Shown: piece after piece, positions 39,506-49,006 of the stretch | Position numbering within the stretch: the first letter of the stretch is position 1 | Layout of the letters: each line of letters starts with the position of its first letter | DNA from: Abditibacteriota bacterium | GTDB taxonomy: Bacteria; Armatimonadota; UBA5829 | Assembly (NCBI GenBank): GCA_017552965.1 | Contig: JAFZNQ010000004.1 | Span: forward strand, 56,931 to 120,930 | Direction of reading: 5' to 3' | Length of the DNA stretch: 64,000 bases | The notes under the pieces: model-generated | Told to the model about the DNA's origin: nothing | The model's input: only the letters and a program-made list of their open reading frames with translations | Databases searched by the model: none | Position numbers and translations under genes: made by a program

Positions 39506-41755
39506 ATGACGGAACAAGACCTGAACCGACGTTACGAAGAGATCCTCAGACAGATCCGGGAATACGACCCCACAGGCGACACCTCTCTGGTGGAAAAGGC
39601 CTGGGAGACGGCCAGCCGGCTCCACCGGGGGGCCGTCCGGGACTCGGGGGACCCCTACATAGTGCATCCTCTGTCGGTGGCGGAGACCCTGACCGGCCTG
39701 AAGATGGACCAGGAGTCCATAGCGGCAGGCTTTCTCCACGACCTGGTGGAGGACGTGGAGGACTATTCCCTGGACAGGCTGAGGGCCGACTTCGGCGAGG
39801 ACGTGGCCTTTTTGGTGGACGGCCTCACCAAGCTCTCCGACGACGAGTATTCGGACGCCGGCGAAGAAGACTATCTCCCCGAGACCGTGTCTCAGGGAGT
39901 GCGCAAACGCTTTCACCCCAAGGCGGGTCCCCGGACCTATTTTGCCAAAAAGGCCGAAAACATACGCAAGATCTTCTTTATCATGAATCAGGATCTGAGG
40001 GTGATGGTCATCAAGCTGGCGGACCGGCTCCACAACATGCAGACTCTGGACGCGGTGAGCAGGGAGCGGCAGATACGCACCTCCAGCGAGACCATCCAGA
40101 TATTCGCCCCCATTGCGGACAAGCTGGGTATCAACAGCCTGAAGGCGGACCTGGAGGACCTGTCCTTCAAATACCTCTATCCCGACGAATACAAGGAGCT
40201 GGCAGGCAAGCTGGCCAAGACCCGGCGGGAGAGGCAGGACATTCTGGACGAAGCGGTGCGGCAGGTCACCAGAGTGCTGCAGCAGCGGAAATTCAAGGTG
40301 GAGATCCAGGCCAGGGCCAAGCACCTGTGGAGCATCCGCAACAAGATAGTCAAGGACAACTTCAAGTTCGAGGAGATATACGACCTGCTGGCCATCCGGG
40401 TCATCATAGACACGGACAACGTAAACGACTGCTACACGGTCATGGGCATCATCCACGACCTGTGGCCGCCCATACCCCGTCTGTTTTCGGACTACATAGC
40501 CAACCCCAAGACCAACAATTATCAGTCCCTGCACACCAAGGTGGTGGCTCTGGACGGCTCTCCTCTGGAGGTGCAGATACGCACCCGGGAGATGCACAAG
40601 ACGGCGGAGCTGGGAGTGGCCGCCCACTGGCAATACAAGGAGAGGCTCAACAGCGACGTGTTTGAGCAGCGGCTGTCCTGGCTGCGTCAGGCCATCTACA
40701 ACTGGGAAAAGGACGCGGACAACACCGAAGAGTTCATGGAAAACATCACCAACGACCTCTTCAAGGAGCAGGTAGTGGTGTTTACCCCCCGGGGAGACGT
40801 GATGGACCTGGTCATAGAGTCCACCCCGGTGGACTTTGCCTACAAGATCCACTCGGACGTGGGGGACCACTGCATCAAGGCCAAGGTCAACGGCATAGAG
40901 GTCCGTCTGGACCACACCCTGTCCAACGGCGACGTGGTGGAGATCATCACGGCGGCGGACACGGTGCCCTCCCTGGACTGGCTGAACATAGTAAAGACCT
41001 CCACCGCCAAGAACCGCATCAGGCAGTATTTCAAACGCAAATACTCCATAGAAAACGAAGAAAAGGGCAAGGACATGTTTCTGAAGGAGGTGTCCCGGCT
41101 CCACCTGAACCGCAACGTCATCACGGACCCGGAGCTCCTGAAGAGGCTCAGCGAAAAGCTGATCAGCGTGCACGAGATCTTTGCGGCCATAGGCTGCAGG
41201 ATAGTGTCTCCGGGCTGGCTCATCAACCGGCTGAAGCAGGAGAGCGCCATATACAAAAACGAGGTGCGGGAAAAGGCTCTGGAGGGGGCTCTCTCCGTGT
41301 CTCTGGAGGGCAAGAGCGACGTGCTGGTGGCCAGAGCGGGCTGCTGCGACCCTCTTCCCGGCGAGAGCGTGGAGGCCTACGAGACCAAGGAAAAGGGCTA
41401 CGTGATACATTCCCGCAAATGCCCCAATATGGCCCGCTACAGGAAGGACAATCCCGACCGGGTGCATCAGGTCACCTGGCAGGCCACCGACAAGCTGCTG
41501 CCCTGCAACATCCTCATCAAGACCCAAAAGCGCATAGGTCTCTTCCGGGACGTGAGCAGCGTCATAGCCGACCAGCAGATGCTCATCATCAACCTGTCCC
41601 TGTCCCAGCCGGCGGAGGCCATGGCGGACATACACGTTACTCTGGGCATCAGGGATATAGACAGCCTGAACGCCCTGTTCAAAGATCTCAGAAAGGTGTC
41701 CGGGGTCATATCCGTGAGCCGGGTCACCAAGCTGAAAAGCAAGGAGCTGAGATGA
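39506..41755 (+). CDS. Bifunctional (p)ppGpp synthetase/hydrolase (RelA/SpoT)
   Basis: The 749-residue protein carries, in order, an HD hydrolase domain (about 45-200; PYIVHPLSVA, GFLHDLVEDVED), the synthetase domain (about 240-370; YDLLAIRVIIDT, NNYQSLHTKVVALDGSPLEVQIRTREMHKTAE), a TGS domain (about 415-475; VVVFTPRGDVMDL) and a C-terminal ACT domain (about 670-749). Both catalytic signatures are intact, so it probably makes and degrades (p)ppGpp during stringent response. It is followed by dtd with a 4-nt ATGA overlap, an arrangement seen in many bacteria. Confidence 0.95.
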   Translation: MTEQDLNRRYEEILRQIREYDPTGDTSLVEKAWETASRLHRGAVRDSGDPYIVHPLSVAETLTGLKMDQESIAAGFLHDLVEDVEDYSLDRLRADFGEDVAFLVDGLTKLSDDEYSDAGEEDYLPETVSQGVRKRFHPKAGPRTYFAKKAENIRKIFFIMNQDLRVMVIKLADRLHNMQTLDAVSRERQIRTSSETIQIFAPIADKLGINSLKADLEDLSFKYLYPDEYKELAGKLAKTRRERQDILDEAVRQVTRVLQQRKFKVEIQARAKHLWSIRNKIVKDNFKFEEIYDLLAIRVIIDTDNVNDCYTVMGIIHDLWPPIPRLFSDYIANPKTNNYQSLHTKVVALDGSPLEVQIRTREMHKTAELGVAAHWQYKERLNSDVFEQRLSWLRQAIYNWEKDADNTEEFMENITNDLFKEQVVVFTPRGDVMDLVIESTPVDFAYKIHSDVGDHCIKAKVNGIEVRLDHTLSNGDVVEIITAADTVPSLDWLNIVKTSTAKNRIRQYFKRKYSIENEEKGKDMFLKEVSRLHLNRNVITDPELLKRLSEKLISVHEIFAAIGCRIVSPGWLINRLKQESAIYKNEVREKALEGALSVSLEGKSDVLVARAGCCDPLPGESVEAYETKEKGYVIHSRKCPNMARYRKDNPDRVHQVTWQATDKLLPCNILIKTQKRIGLFRDVSSVIADQQMLIINLSLSQPAEAMADIHVTLGIRDIDSLNALFKDLRKVSGVISVSRVTKLKSKELR

Positions 41756-42201
41756 TCTGCGTCATACAGAGGGTCTTATCCTCTTCCGTCACCGTGGAAG
41801 GCAGACTGGCGGGCTCTGTCGGAAAGGGCCTCAATATACTCTTCGGCGTCAAAAGGGGCGACACGGAAGAGATGGCCGAAAGGCTCTGCGAAAAGATCTG
41901 CCGCATGCGCATCTTTGAGGACGACAGGGGCCGCATGAACCTGTCCCTGACGGACACGGGAGGCAGCGTGCTGGTCATCAGCCAGTTCACCCTGCTGGCC
42001 AACACCTCCAAGGGCCGCAGGCCCTCCTTCGAACAGGCGGAGGAGCCCGAAAGAGCCCGGGAGCTCTACGAGTATTTCGTCCGGGAGTTCGCCAAAAGAG
42101 GGGTGCCCGCCCAGACCGGCGAGTTCGGGGCGGACATGCTGGTGAAGATAGAGAACGACGGCCCTGTGACCTTTGTCCTGACGGACCGGGACCGGAGGTA
42201 A
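41752..42201 (+). CDS. dtd: D-aminoacyl-tRNA deacylase
   Basis: The 149-residue protein has both family signatures, SQFTLLANTSKGRRPSF (about 80-96) and the GP-containing NDGPVTFVLT near 136-145. It frees tRNA from mischarged D-amino acids and glycine. The ATG overlaps the RelA/SpoT stop (ATGA). The TTGAAT element of the next gene's promoter begins just after its stop codon. Confidence 0.97.
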   Translation: MICVIQRVLSSSVTVEGRLAGSVGKGLNILFGVKRGDTEEMAERLCEKICRMRIFEDDRGRMNLSLTDTGGSVLVISQFTLLANTSKGRRPSFEQAEEPERARELYEYFVREFAKRGVPAQTGEFGADMLVKIENDGPVTFVLTDRDRR

Positions 42202-42202
42202 A

Positions 42203-42231
42203 TTGAATAACCACGGGGTTTGTGATATAAT
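42203..42231 (+). promoter_or_regulatory. Sigma70 promoter of the large secreted protein gene
   Basis: TTGAAT (42203-42208) and TATAAT (42226-42231) are separated by 17 nt. A start near 42238 supports the GTG at 42254 as the translation start. Confidence 0.8.
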
Positions 42232-42253
42232 TTTTGTGTCAAAGAGGCGCTTT

Positions 42254-45004
42254 GTGAAGGTCGTTTTTGTACTGCTGCTGGCAGTCCTTTCCCTCCGGGC
42301 ATTGGCCTGGACCACCCAAAGCCCCGGCATCACCGTCAGGGAAGGGGACCCGGCCGTGCTCTCTTATCTGGCCGGCGGCGAGCCCTGGTCCGAGTGCACT
42401 CTGTCCGCGGACCTGCCTCAGGGAGACCTGGTCCTGGACCTGAAGGCCTCTTTCCGGGCCCCGGTGGTGATAGCGCTCACCTTTGAGGGAGGAGGCAAGG
42501 CCTTTTATCATCTGACCGTTCCCTCCGTGAGAAGCCTTATCTCCATGAACACGGGCTCCGCCGATATGACCGAAGGCAGCGCGGACGGCAATATCAAGGC
42601 TGTCTCCATAGCCTTTGAAGCCGGGTCCTACCGGCAGGGGGACCGGGCGGAAATAGCGGTATACGGCCTGTCCTTGCGGGAAAACGGGCCGGAAAAGACT
42701 CTCTACAGTCATCTGTGGACCCCGTCTATAGGCGCCGGCCCCGTTGAGGGCGCCGACCCGGAGACCTGCGTGTGGAACGTGTGGCGCCACACCTCGGGCC
42801 CCGGCTGGGACAGCGGGCAGGCCCGTTTCGGCGGCTACGACGCCCCGGGAGGCCGGGATATCATCACGAGCGTCATAGACTATCTGTCCCTGTATTACGG
42901 CCACGGAGGGCTGGACCTGCCCTACGTGACGGACCCCTCCTTTGCGGCCTACGCAGCCGGCAAAAACGTGACCATATACGGGGAGCTGCACCACACTCCG
43001 GATACAGGCTGGCTGAAGGAGCACAGGGCCCTCAACGTGAACAAGTGGGGCCAGACCTGCCTCGATATGGGCCTTGCGGACCTGAACCACGCCTACGACT
43101 TCACGGACCCGCGGGTGGTGGAAAAAACCTCGGAAAAGCTGCTCCGCACCGCCGCAGCCGGAGTCAAATACGTGCGCTCCATAGACTACGTGTGGACTCC
43201 CTTCGGCCCCGGGGGCAGCTGGAACGCCATGATATGGGGCTTTTCCGCGGCGGCCATACAGCGCTGGCGGGAGGACCTGTCGGGCAGGGACAAGGGCATA
43301 GAGATACTGGACGGCGGCGGGACCCGGCGGCTCTTTTTCCGGGAATACTTCACGGATTATCACGGCTACTGGCCCGAGCCGGCCGACGCGGGCTGCGCCT
43401 CCTGGGAGGACTACGTCCCGCCCCGGGATGAAGGCGAAGCCTGCCTCACCGAAAAGAACAAGCTGCACAACATGCTGTTTCACTACGAATGGCTGAAGTT
43501 CATCAACGAGGCGGCGGAGCCCTGCGTCAGGCAGTACGGCGTGTACGCCCAGCCCATCCTGAACGGGGAATCCGCGGGCAACGGGGGAGACTACATCTAT
43601 CTGTCCCGGCTCTCCAACGTGGCGGGCTACTGCCCCGAGTGGTGGGGTCCCCATGAGGTCATCATAGGCAACTATTACAACGGCAGATATTACGAAAGGG
43701 GAGCCCGGGGCAGGGAAAGGACCCTCTGGGGCGAATCCGGCGCCGCCGGAGCCGACCCCTTTTACGGCCGGTATCCCAGACCCAACTATTGGGACAACCC
43801 GGCCAACTGCCTGATCACCTATTCCCAGGCTGGCTCCTCGGACTTCAGGGGCAAGCAGGACCAGTACTGGGGCAGCGAAGCCGACAGGCTCATGGACCCG
43901 GAAGAGAAGGAATATCTGCTCTACACGGCCTTTATCTCGGCCTGGAACGGGTTCCTGAGGGCCCGGGAGGACGGCCTCCGCAAGCCGGAGACCCGGGTGT
44001 GCGCCTTTATACAGAGGGCTCCCGCGGGCTATTCCAACAGCATGGACACCCGGGCGGACGCTCCCTGGTCCCTGAACGGCATACTGGAGCGGAACAACTA
44101 TCTCTATGACGGCGCTTCTTTCCCGGACACTCTGGGCATAGACGATTATGACCTGTGCTTTTACAGTCCTGTGACCGGCCCCCGGGGAGCCCTGAATATG
44201 CTGTGGAAATGGCTGGAAAAGGGCCGTAAGACTCTGGTGACCCACAGCTTCATACCGGTCAACGGGGACAGGCCCGGCAAGGACGTGAACCAGATAGACC
44301 CGGAGCCCGGCTTCCCGGCTGCAGAAAAGGCCGCCGCCCGCAGGACCGGCTTTGACACCATACGCAGGACGGAGCTGTCCTCCGGCGAGCTCTCCTCGGA
44401 GCTGCCGGGCCTGGAAAAATATGAGGGACCCTTTGCCCTGGAGGGCTCCCTGTATTCCATCGGGGGCTACAGGCCTCTGGTCACTCTGGGGGGCAGGCCG
44501 CTGGTCTCCGAAAAGACCTTTCCGAACGGCTCCCGGATCATATATCTGGGCTTCGCGCCCTGTCAGAACACCGGCGGGGGCCGCGTAAAGATCACCGCCG
44601 CGGAAGAGGGGGTCCAGACCCCCGGCTTTGACAGCGCGGTCATAAAGGCCCTCATGGACAGCCTGGGCCTCAGACCTCAGGGGATCGCGGCAGACGACCT
44701 CTCGGTCCTGCGCTACGAGACCCGGGCAAAGGGCGACGTGTATATCATCTGCAACCGCTCCGCCAACACCCGGTATCAGGGAGAGGAGGAGACATTCACC
44801 GTGTTCCAGCAGCGGAGCCCCCGGGCTCTCTATTCCGCTCCCGTCAGGGTCTTTGCGGAGAAGGCTGACGCGGACTACGTCATCAGAGACGTTCTCACAG
44901 GCGAAGAGGAGATAGGCCGGTCCGGACCGGACGGCAGCCTGGAGATAGATATGAACGGCTTCAATCTGAGAGGGGTATACGTGTATCCCCTCCCTTGGCA
45001 ATAA
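42254..45004 (+). CDS. Large secreted protein, possible glycoside hydrolase
   Basis: The 916-residue product starts with a signal peptide (VKVVFVLLLAVLSLRALAW) read from a GTG with AGAGG upstream. Residues up to about 165 look like a beta-sandwich. Residues 220-560 look like a TIM-barrel enzyme (DIITSVIDYLSLYYGHGGL, KYVRSIDYVWTPFGPGGSWNAMIWGFS, YGVYAQPILNGES). The end resembles the all-beta tail of large glycosidases. I recognise no named family; the build recalls GH42/GH5-type glycosidases, and many Trp/Tyr residues are consistent with sugar binding. It stands alone between dtd and serS with its own promoter. Confidence 0.5.
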   Translation: MKVVFVLLLAVLSLRALAWTTQSPGITVREGDPAVLSYLAGGEPWSECTLSADLPQGDLVLDLKASFRAPVVIALTFEGGGKAFYHLTVPSVRSLISMNTGSADMTEGSADGNIKAVSIAFEAGSYRQGDRAEIAVYGLSLRENGPEKTLYSHLWTPSIGAGPVEGADPETCVWNVWRHTSGPGWDSGQARFGGYDAPGGRDIITSVIDYLSLYYGHGGLDLPYVTDPSFAAYAAGKNVTIYGELHHTPDTGWLKEHRALNVNKWGQTCLDMGLADLNHAYDFTDPRVVEKTSEKLLRTAAAGVKYVRSIDYVWTPFGPGGSWNAMIWGFSAAAIQRWREDLSGRDKGIEILDGGGTRRLFFREYFTDYHGYWPEPADAGCASWEDYVPPRDEGEACLTEKNKLHNMLFHYEWLKFINEAAEPCVRQYGVYAQPILNGESAGNGGDYIYLSRLSNVAGYCPEWWGPHEVIIGNYYNGRYYERGARGRERTLWGESGAAGADPFYGRYPRPNYWDNPANCLITYSQAGSSDFRGKQDQYWGSEADRLMDPEEKEYLLYTAFISAWNGFLRAREDGLRKPETRVCAFIQRAPAGYSNSMDTRADAPWSLNGILERNNYLYDGASFPDTLGIDDYDLCFYSPVTGPRGALNMLWKWLEKGRKTLVTHSFIPVNGDRPGKDVNQIDPEPGFPAAEKAAARRTGFDTIRRTELSSGELSSELPGLEKYEGPFALEGSLYSIGGYRPLVTLGGRPLVSEKTFPNGSRIIYLGFAPCQNTGGGRVKITAAEEGVQTPGFDSAVIKALMDSLGLRPQGIAADDLSVLRYETRAKGDVYIICNRSANTRYQGEEETFTVFQQRSPRALYSAPVRVFAEKADADYVIRDVLTGEEEIGRSGPDGSLEIDMNGFNLRGVYVYPLPWQ

Positions 45005-45026
45005 TATTTCAGTAAAAAGGTGCGCT

Positions 45027-46307
45027 ATGTTAGATCCCAAAATCATAAGGACCGAACCCGACAGAGTCAGACAGGCTCTCGTGAACAGAAACCATCCCAC
45101 GGACAAGCTGGACGAATTCCTCGCCCTGGACGAAAAGCGCCGGGCCCTGCTGACAGAGGTGGAAACCATGAAGGCCCGCCGCAATCAGATCAGCGACGAG
45201 ATCGCCGTCATGAAGCGTCAGAAGCAGGACGCCTCCGGCATCATCAAAGAGATGCAGACCTTTTCCGCCAGGATCAAGGAGCTGGACAACCGGGTCCGGG
45301 ATATGGACGACGAGTTCAAAAACATACTGCTGAATATCCCCAACCTGCCGGACGACACCACTCCCGTAGGCCGGGACGAGACGGAAAACGTGATCAGCGG
45401 CACCTGGGGTGAAAAGCGCAGCTTTGACTTTGAGCCCAGGACCCACTGGGATATATGCGCCGCTCTGGACATGCTGGACTTTGAGCGGGGCGCCAAGATC
45501 TCCGGCGCCGGCTTCATAGTGTATAAGGGGTGGGGCAGCAAACTGGAAAGGAGCCTGTTTTCCTGGATGCTGGACCTGCACACCCAAAAGCACGGCTACA
45601 CGGAGATATTCCCTCCGTTTTTGGTCAACGCGGCTTCCATGACGGGCACGGGCCAGCTGCCCAAGTTCGAGGAAGACATGTACAAGTGCGACAAGGATGA
45701 CAACCTGTACAATATACCCACCGCCGAGGTGCCCGTGACCAACCTCTACGGCGGCGAGATACTCTCCGGGGATATGCTGCCCCTGAAGCACTGCGCCTAT
45801 TCCGCCTGCTTCAGAAGAGAGGCCGGCTCCGCCGGCAAGGACACCAGAGGCCTGCTGAGAGTGCATCAGTTCAACAAGGTGGAGCTGGTGCAGTTCGTCA
45901 AGCCCGAGGAATCCCCCGCCGCCCACGAGAGCCTGACCCGGGACGCGGAAGAGATACTGGAAGCCCTGAACATACCCTACAGGGTGCTGTCTCTCTGCAC
46001 CGGCGACATATCCTTTTCCTGCGCCAAGTGCTATGATCTGGAGATCTACGCCCCCGGCGTGGACAAATGGCTGGAGGTGTCCTCCTGCTCCAACTTCCGG
46101 GACTATCAGGCCCGCCGGGCAAACATCAGATTCAGGAGAGAGACCGGCTCCAAGCCCGAGTTCGTCCACACCCTCAACGGCTCCGGAGTGGCCCTTCCCA
46201 GGCTCTACGTGGCTCTCATAGAAAACTATCAGCAGCCCGACGGCTCCGTGGTGGTGCCCGAGCCTCTGAGGCCCTATATGGGCTGCGACGTGATCGGCCC
46301 CAAATGA
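45027..46307 (+). CDS. serS: Serine-tRNA ligase
   Basis: The 426-residue class II synthetase has the N-terminal coiled-coil arm that grips the long variable arm of tRNA-Ser (about 30-100), motif 2 FRREAGSAGKDTRGLLRVHQFNKVELV near 270 and motif 3 NGSGVALPRLYVALIENYQQPDGSVVVPEPLRPYMG at the end. It charges the serine tRNAs, including the one at 28.9 kb. The ATG at 45027 follows an AAAAAGGTG site. Its stop overlaps the next gene (ATGA). Confidence 0.97.
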   Translation: MLDPKIIRTEPDRVRQALVNRNHPTDKLDEFLALDEKRRALLTEVETMKARRNQISDEIAVMKRQKQDASGIIKEMQTFSARIKELDNRVRDMDDEFKNILLNIPNLPDDTTPVGRDETENVISGTWGEKRSFDFEPRTHWDICAALDMLDFERGAKISGAGFIVYKGWGSKLERSLFSWMLDLHTQKHGYTEIFPPFLVNAASMTGTGQLPKFEEDMYKCDKDDNLYNIPTAEVPVTNLYGGEILSGDMLPLKHCAYSACFRREAGSAGKDTRGLLRVHQFNKVELVQFVKPEESPAAHESLTRDAEEILEALNIPYRVLSLCTGDISFSCAKCYDLEIYAPGVDKWLEVSSCSNFRDYQARRANIRFRRETGSKPEFVHTLNGSGVALPRLYVALIENYQQPDGSVVVPEPLRPYMGCDVIGPK

Positions 46308-46684
46308 TACTCCGCAAGTTCTATATCTACCGCAGATACTGCTACGCCTTTGCGGCGCTGTGCATGCTCAGCGGCTTTGTCATCTCCTGGAAGCTCAGCG
46401 CCGACACCAGAAAGGACCTGGAAAGCAGGCTGTCCATCCTGCCGGCCCCTGTGTACAGCGCGGACCGGGAGGACCTGGACACCGTGACCGTGGAGCAGAC
46501 GGAGGGCAGGGCCACCGTCACCAACGAGGGGCCCGGCGTCATATATATGGCCGAGCTCACGGACGGGGAAGACTCCTTCGTCTATGACAAGGAGCCTCTG
46601 GAGCCGGGCAAGCAGGGGACCGTCATACTGCCCGAAGGCGCGGGCAAGGTAAGCCTCAGAGCCGTGGGGATAGACAGAAAATGA
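46304..46684 (+). CDS. Hypothetical membrane-anchored protein
   Basis: The 126-residue product has one N-terminal hydrophobic span (about 11-29: YCYAFAALCMLSGFVISW) and a soluble C-terminal part with a beta-sandwich feel (VTVEQTEGRATVTNEGPGVIYMAELTDG, LEPGKQGTVILPEGAGKVSL). It resembles a small FN3- or Ig-like external domain. It is coupled by ATGA overlaps to serS before it and a second small membrane protein after it. No family is recognised. Confidence 0.6.
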   Translation: MILRKFYIYRRYCYAFAALCMLSGFVISWKLSADTRKDLESRLSILPAPVYSADREDLDTVTVEQTEGRATVTNEGPGVIYMAELTDGEDSFVYDKEPLEPGKQGTVILPEGAGKVSLRAVGIDRK

Positions 46685-47043
46685 ACGAAGAAGAAAGGAT
46701 CATTCACAAAAAAAGCCTCATCAGCGTCTTCGCCATGTTCATAGGCCTTTTTTGCCTGGCGAACTCGGTCCTCACGGTCTGGCTCTACAAGATAGACGCC
46801 GCCGGCACCGCAGAGCTGAAGAGCGGATATATGGTCAGGAGCATGAAGGAGCCGGCCCTGTGGCAGGCCAATACGGACATCTTCAAGACCAGGGACACGG
46901 CGGAGGTCAGGACCGACTCCCGGGAGACCCGGCTCATAGCGGACATACTCAAGGAGACCGCCGACGACAACGGACTGGAGCTCTCGGTCATCTCCTTCTA
47001 TGACGAAAAGGGGCGCCACCTCACGGATTTCAGGAGCAAATAG
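46681..47043 (+). CDS. Hypothetical small membrane protein
   Basis: The 120-residue protein has a short cytoplasmic start, one hydrophobic span (about 14-36: ISVFAMFIGLFCLANSVLTVWLY) and an external charged region. It overlaps the previous gene by 4 nt (ATGA) and is the last gene before the AT-rich DnaA-box region upstream of recF. The two small proteins share the same topology and may act together. The function is unknown. Confidence 0.6.
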   Translation: MNEEERIIHKKSLISVFAMFIGLFCLANSVLTVWLYKIDAAGTAELKSGYMVRSMKEPALWQANTDIFKTRDTAEVRTDSRETRLIADILKETADDNGLELSVISFYDEKGRHLTDFRSK

Positions 47044-47297
47044 CCTGTGGATACACTGTGTATCCATAAAGAAATAAAAATGTTCACAGATTGTGTATAA
47101 ACCTGTGGATAAAAGGAAGCCTGTGGACAACCCACTGTCTCTGCACAGGTAATCTACAGGCTTGTCCGCAGGCGATAAACAGGCAAAAGGGCCCAAAACA
47201 AAGTCAAATCGGGCCCTTGTCCACAAATCAACAGGCATAAAAAAATAAAAAATAAATAAGAATTTGATATACAAATTCTTTTTAATTTTATAAGGGA
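47044..47297. other. Candidate replication origin (oriC): DnaA boxes plus AT-rich region
   Basis: This 254-nt gap contains two perfect DnaA boxes, TGTGTATAA (47092-47100) and TGTGGATAA (47104-47112), and near boxes TGTGGATAC (47046-47054), TGTGGACAA (about 47122-47130) and TTGTCCACA (about 47218-47226). It is followed by a nearly pure A/T stretch (about 47238-47294) that could serve as the unwinding element. A perfect GGGCCC-based inverted repeat (about 47189-47216) lies between boxes and AT tract. Position directly before recF, and parAB/parS on the same side, fit an origin. No dnaA or dnaN is present in the window. Confidence 0.65.
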
Positions 47298-48401
47298 ATG
47301 CGCATACACACACTGACCATCAGAGATCTGAGATGCATCAGGGAGCTGGAGCTCAGGGCAGACGAAAAGCTCAACATACTGCTGGGAGCCAACGCTCAGG
47401 GCAAAAGCACCATCCTGGAAAGCATCTTTCTCGTCTGTACGTCCAAAAGCTTCAGAACAGGCTACGACCGTGAGCTCATATCCTTTGACAGCGATACGAG
47501 CTACGTGTCCGTCAGCGCTCACAGAGACAAAAAGAATCCGGTAAAGATAGAGCTGGCTCTCATGAAAAACAGGCCCAAATCCAAGAGCCTGAGGATAAAC
47601 GGAGCCAACAAGAGCCGCATATCCGACCTCTTCGGAGAGCTCAACTGCGTGGTCTTTTCCTCGGAGGACGTGGCTCTGCTCAAGGGAGAGCCAAAGCTCA
47701 GAAGGAGATATCTCAATCTGGACATAGCCCAGCTCTATCCCAGCTACGCCGTCAGATACGGGGAATACAAGGCGGCTCTCAATCAGCGAAACGATCTGCT
47801 GAAAAAGATGGCCGAGGATCCCTCCGGCTGTCCCGCGGACGTGCTGGACGTCTATGACGCGCAGCTGGCCGCTCTGGGCTCGGACCTGATAGCCAGAAGG
47901 CTGAGCTATACTGACACTCTGTTTCGCTACGCCTCAGAGTTTTACAGGAGCGTCATAGACAGCGAAAAGGCGGAATTCAGATACAGATCCACGGTGGACT
48001 GCTCTTCTGCGGACAGGGAAGACATCGAAAAGGCCATGCTCCGGGGGCTGAGGGAAAAGAGGACCGGTGACGTGATCACCCATTCCACCGGCATAGGACC
48101 TCACAGAGACGACATACAGACAGCCATAGACGGCCGTCCGGTGAAAAGCTACGGCTCCGCCGGACAGCAAAGGTGCTGCGCTCTCGCCCTGAAGCTGGCC
48201 CAGATATATCTCTGTTACGACGTCACGGGCGAATATCCCATAGTGCTGCTGGACGACTTTTCCAGCGAGCTGGACCTTACCCGGCAGCAAAAGCTGCTTT
48301 CCGCCGTCCGCAGCAACTGTCAGTGCTTCGTCACCTCCACCCATCTGGACAGGGAAGAGGACGGCGAGGTGTTCGGAGTAGAGGAGGGGAGACTGGTATG
48401 A
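47298..48401 (+). CDS. recF: DNA replication and repair protein RecF
   Basis: The 367-residue ATPase has Walker A GANAQGKST (about 30-38), the ABC-type signature GSAGQQRCCALALKLAQ near 290 and Walker B PIVLLDDFSSELD near 315-327. RecF loads RecA at gaps during repair. The ATG at 47298 is poorly supported by a ribosome site (AAGGG only two bases away), but it gives the usual RecF N-terminus. It overlaps the next gene by ATGA. Confidence 0.96.
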   Translation: MRIHTLTIRDLRCIRELELRADEKLNILLGANAQGKSTILESIFLVCTSKSFRTGYDRELISFDSDTSYVSVSAHRDKKNPVKIELALMKNRPKSKSLRINGANKSRISDLFGELNCVVFSSEDVALLKGEPKLRRRYLNLDIAQLYPSYAVRYGEYKAALNQRNDLLKKMAEDPSGCPADVLDVYDAQLAALGSDLIARRLSYTDTLFRYASEFYRSVIDSEKAEFRYRSTVDCSSADREDIEKAMLRGLREKRTGDVITHSTGIGPHRDDIQTAIDGRPVKSYGSAGQQRCCALALKLAQIYLCYDVTGEYPIVLLDDFSSELDLTRQQKLLSAVRSNCQCFVTSTHLDREEDGEVFGVEEGRLV

Positions 48402-48895
48402 AGGACACGGAAAACAGCCGGGCAGACCACGTCTCCGATCTCATCAGGCTGGGAGAAGCGGTGGGCGCGTCCCGGGAGACCCGTTCCCGCTTTGAAGAAT
48501 ATCTCAGGTATGCCAGACTGTGGCGTATGGCTGCAGGGGAGCAGATAGCCAGGGTCAGCCGTCCCTACAGGTTCACCGGGGGCATCCTCTACGTGAGATG
48601 CATGACCGGAGTATGGGCGGAGGAGCTGCGCAACAACGCCCCGGAGATCCTGGACAGGCTCCTGGGCCTGGGCGCGGAGGAGATCAAAGAGCTGCGCTTT
48701 ACCCAAAAATACTTCAGACTACCTTTTCCTGCGGAGCCTGCGGTCCGGGAAACTCTGCCGGAGCCGGAGCCCGCAGAGATAGAAGAAGCCCGAAGGCTTG
48801 CGGCGGTCATCAGCGACCCGGAGCTGCGAAAAGCGGCGGAAAAGGCCTATCTGGCCCAGAAAATAAGGGAAACTGCGGAGAAAAACCGCCGATAA
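48398..48895 (+). CDS. DUF721 (DciA-like) protein
   Basis: The 165-residue protein has a DUF721 core (LWRMAAGEQIARVSRPYRFTGGILYVRCMTGVWAEELRNNAPEILDRL), the domain of DciA, a helicase-operator protein found next to recF in many bacteria. DciA-type proteins help load the replicative helicase. The C-terminal part is an alpha-helical, Glu/Ala-rich tail. Its ATG overlaps the recF stop. I recognise the domain from its conserved WAEEL core; the precise role here is inferred from gene order. Confidence 0.85.
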   Translation: MKDTENSRADHVSDLIRLGEAVGASRETRSRFEEYLRYARLWRMAAGEQIARVSRPYRFTGGILYVRCMTGVWAEELRNNAPEILDRLLGLGAEEIKELRFTQKYFRLPFPAEPAVRETLPEPEPAEIEEARRLAAVISDPELRKAAEKAYLAQKIRETAEKNRR

Positions 48896-48906
48896 GCGGG
48901 TTTTTT
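48881..48906 (+). terminator. Terminator of the recF-dciA transcript
   Basis: CCGC and GCGG pair over a short loop, flanked by AAAAA and TTTTTT, starting within the last codons of the DUF721 gene. Confidence 0.75.
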
Positions 48907-49006
48907 ATTCTTAATATTGATTATTATTCCAAAATGTGCTTTAATTGAATATGAGGCAATTAAAATTTGACTACGTTAATAGGCCATTAACAAGGACGGT
49001 GTACTT

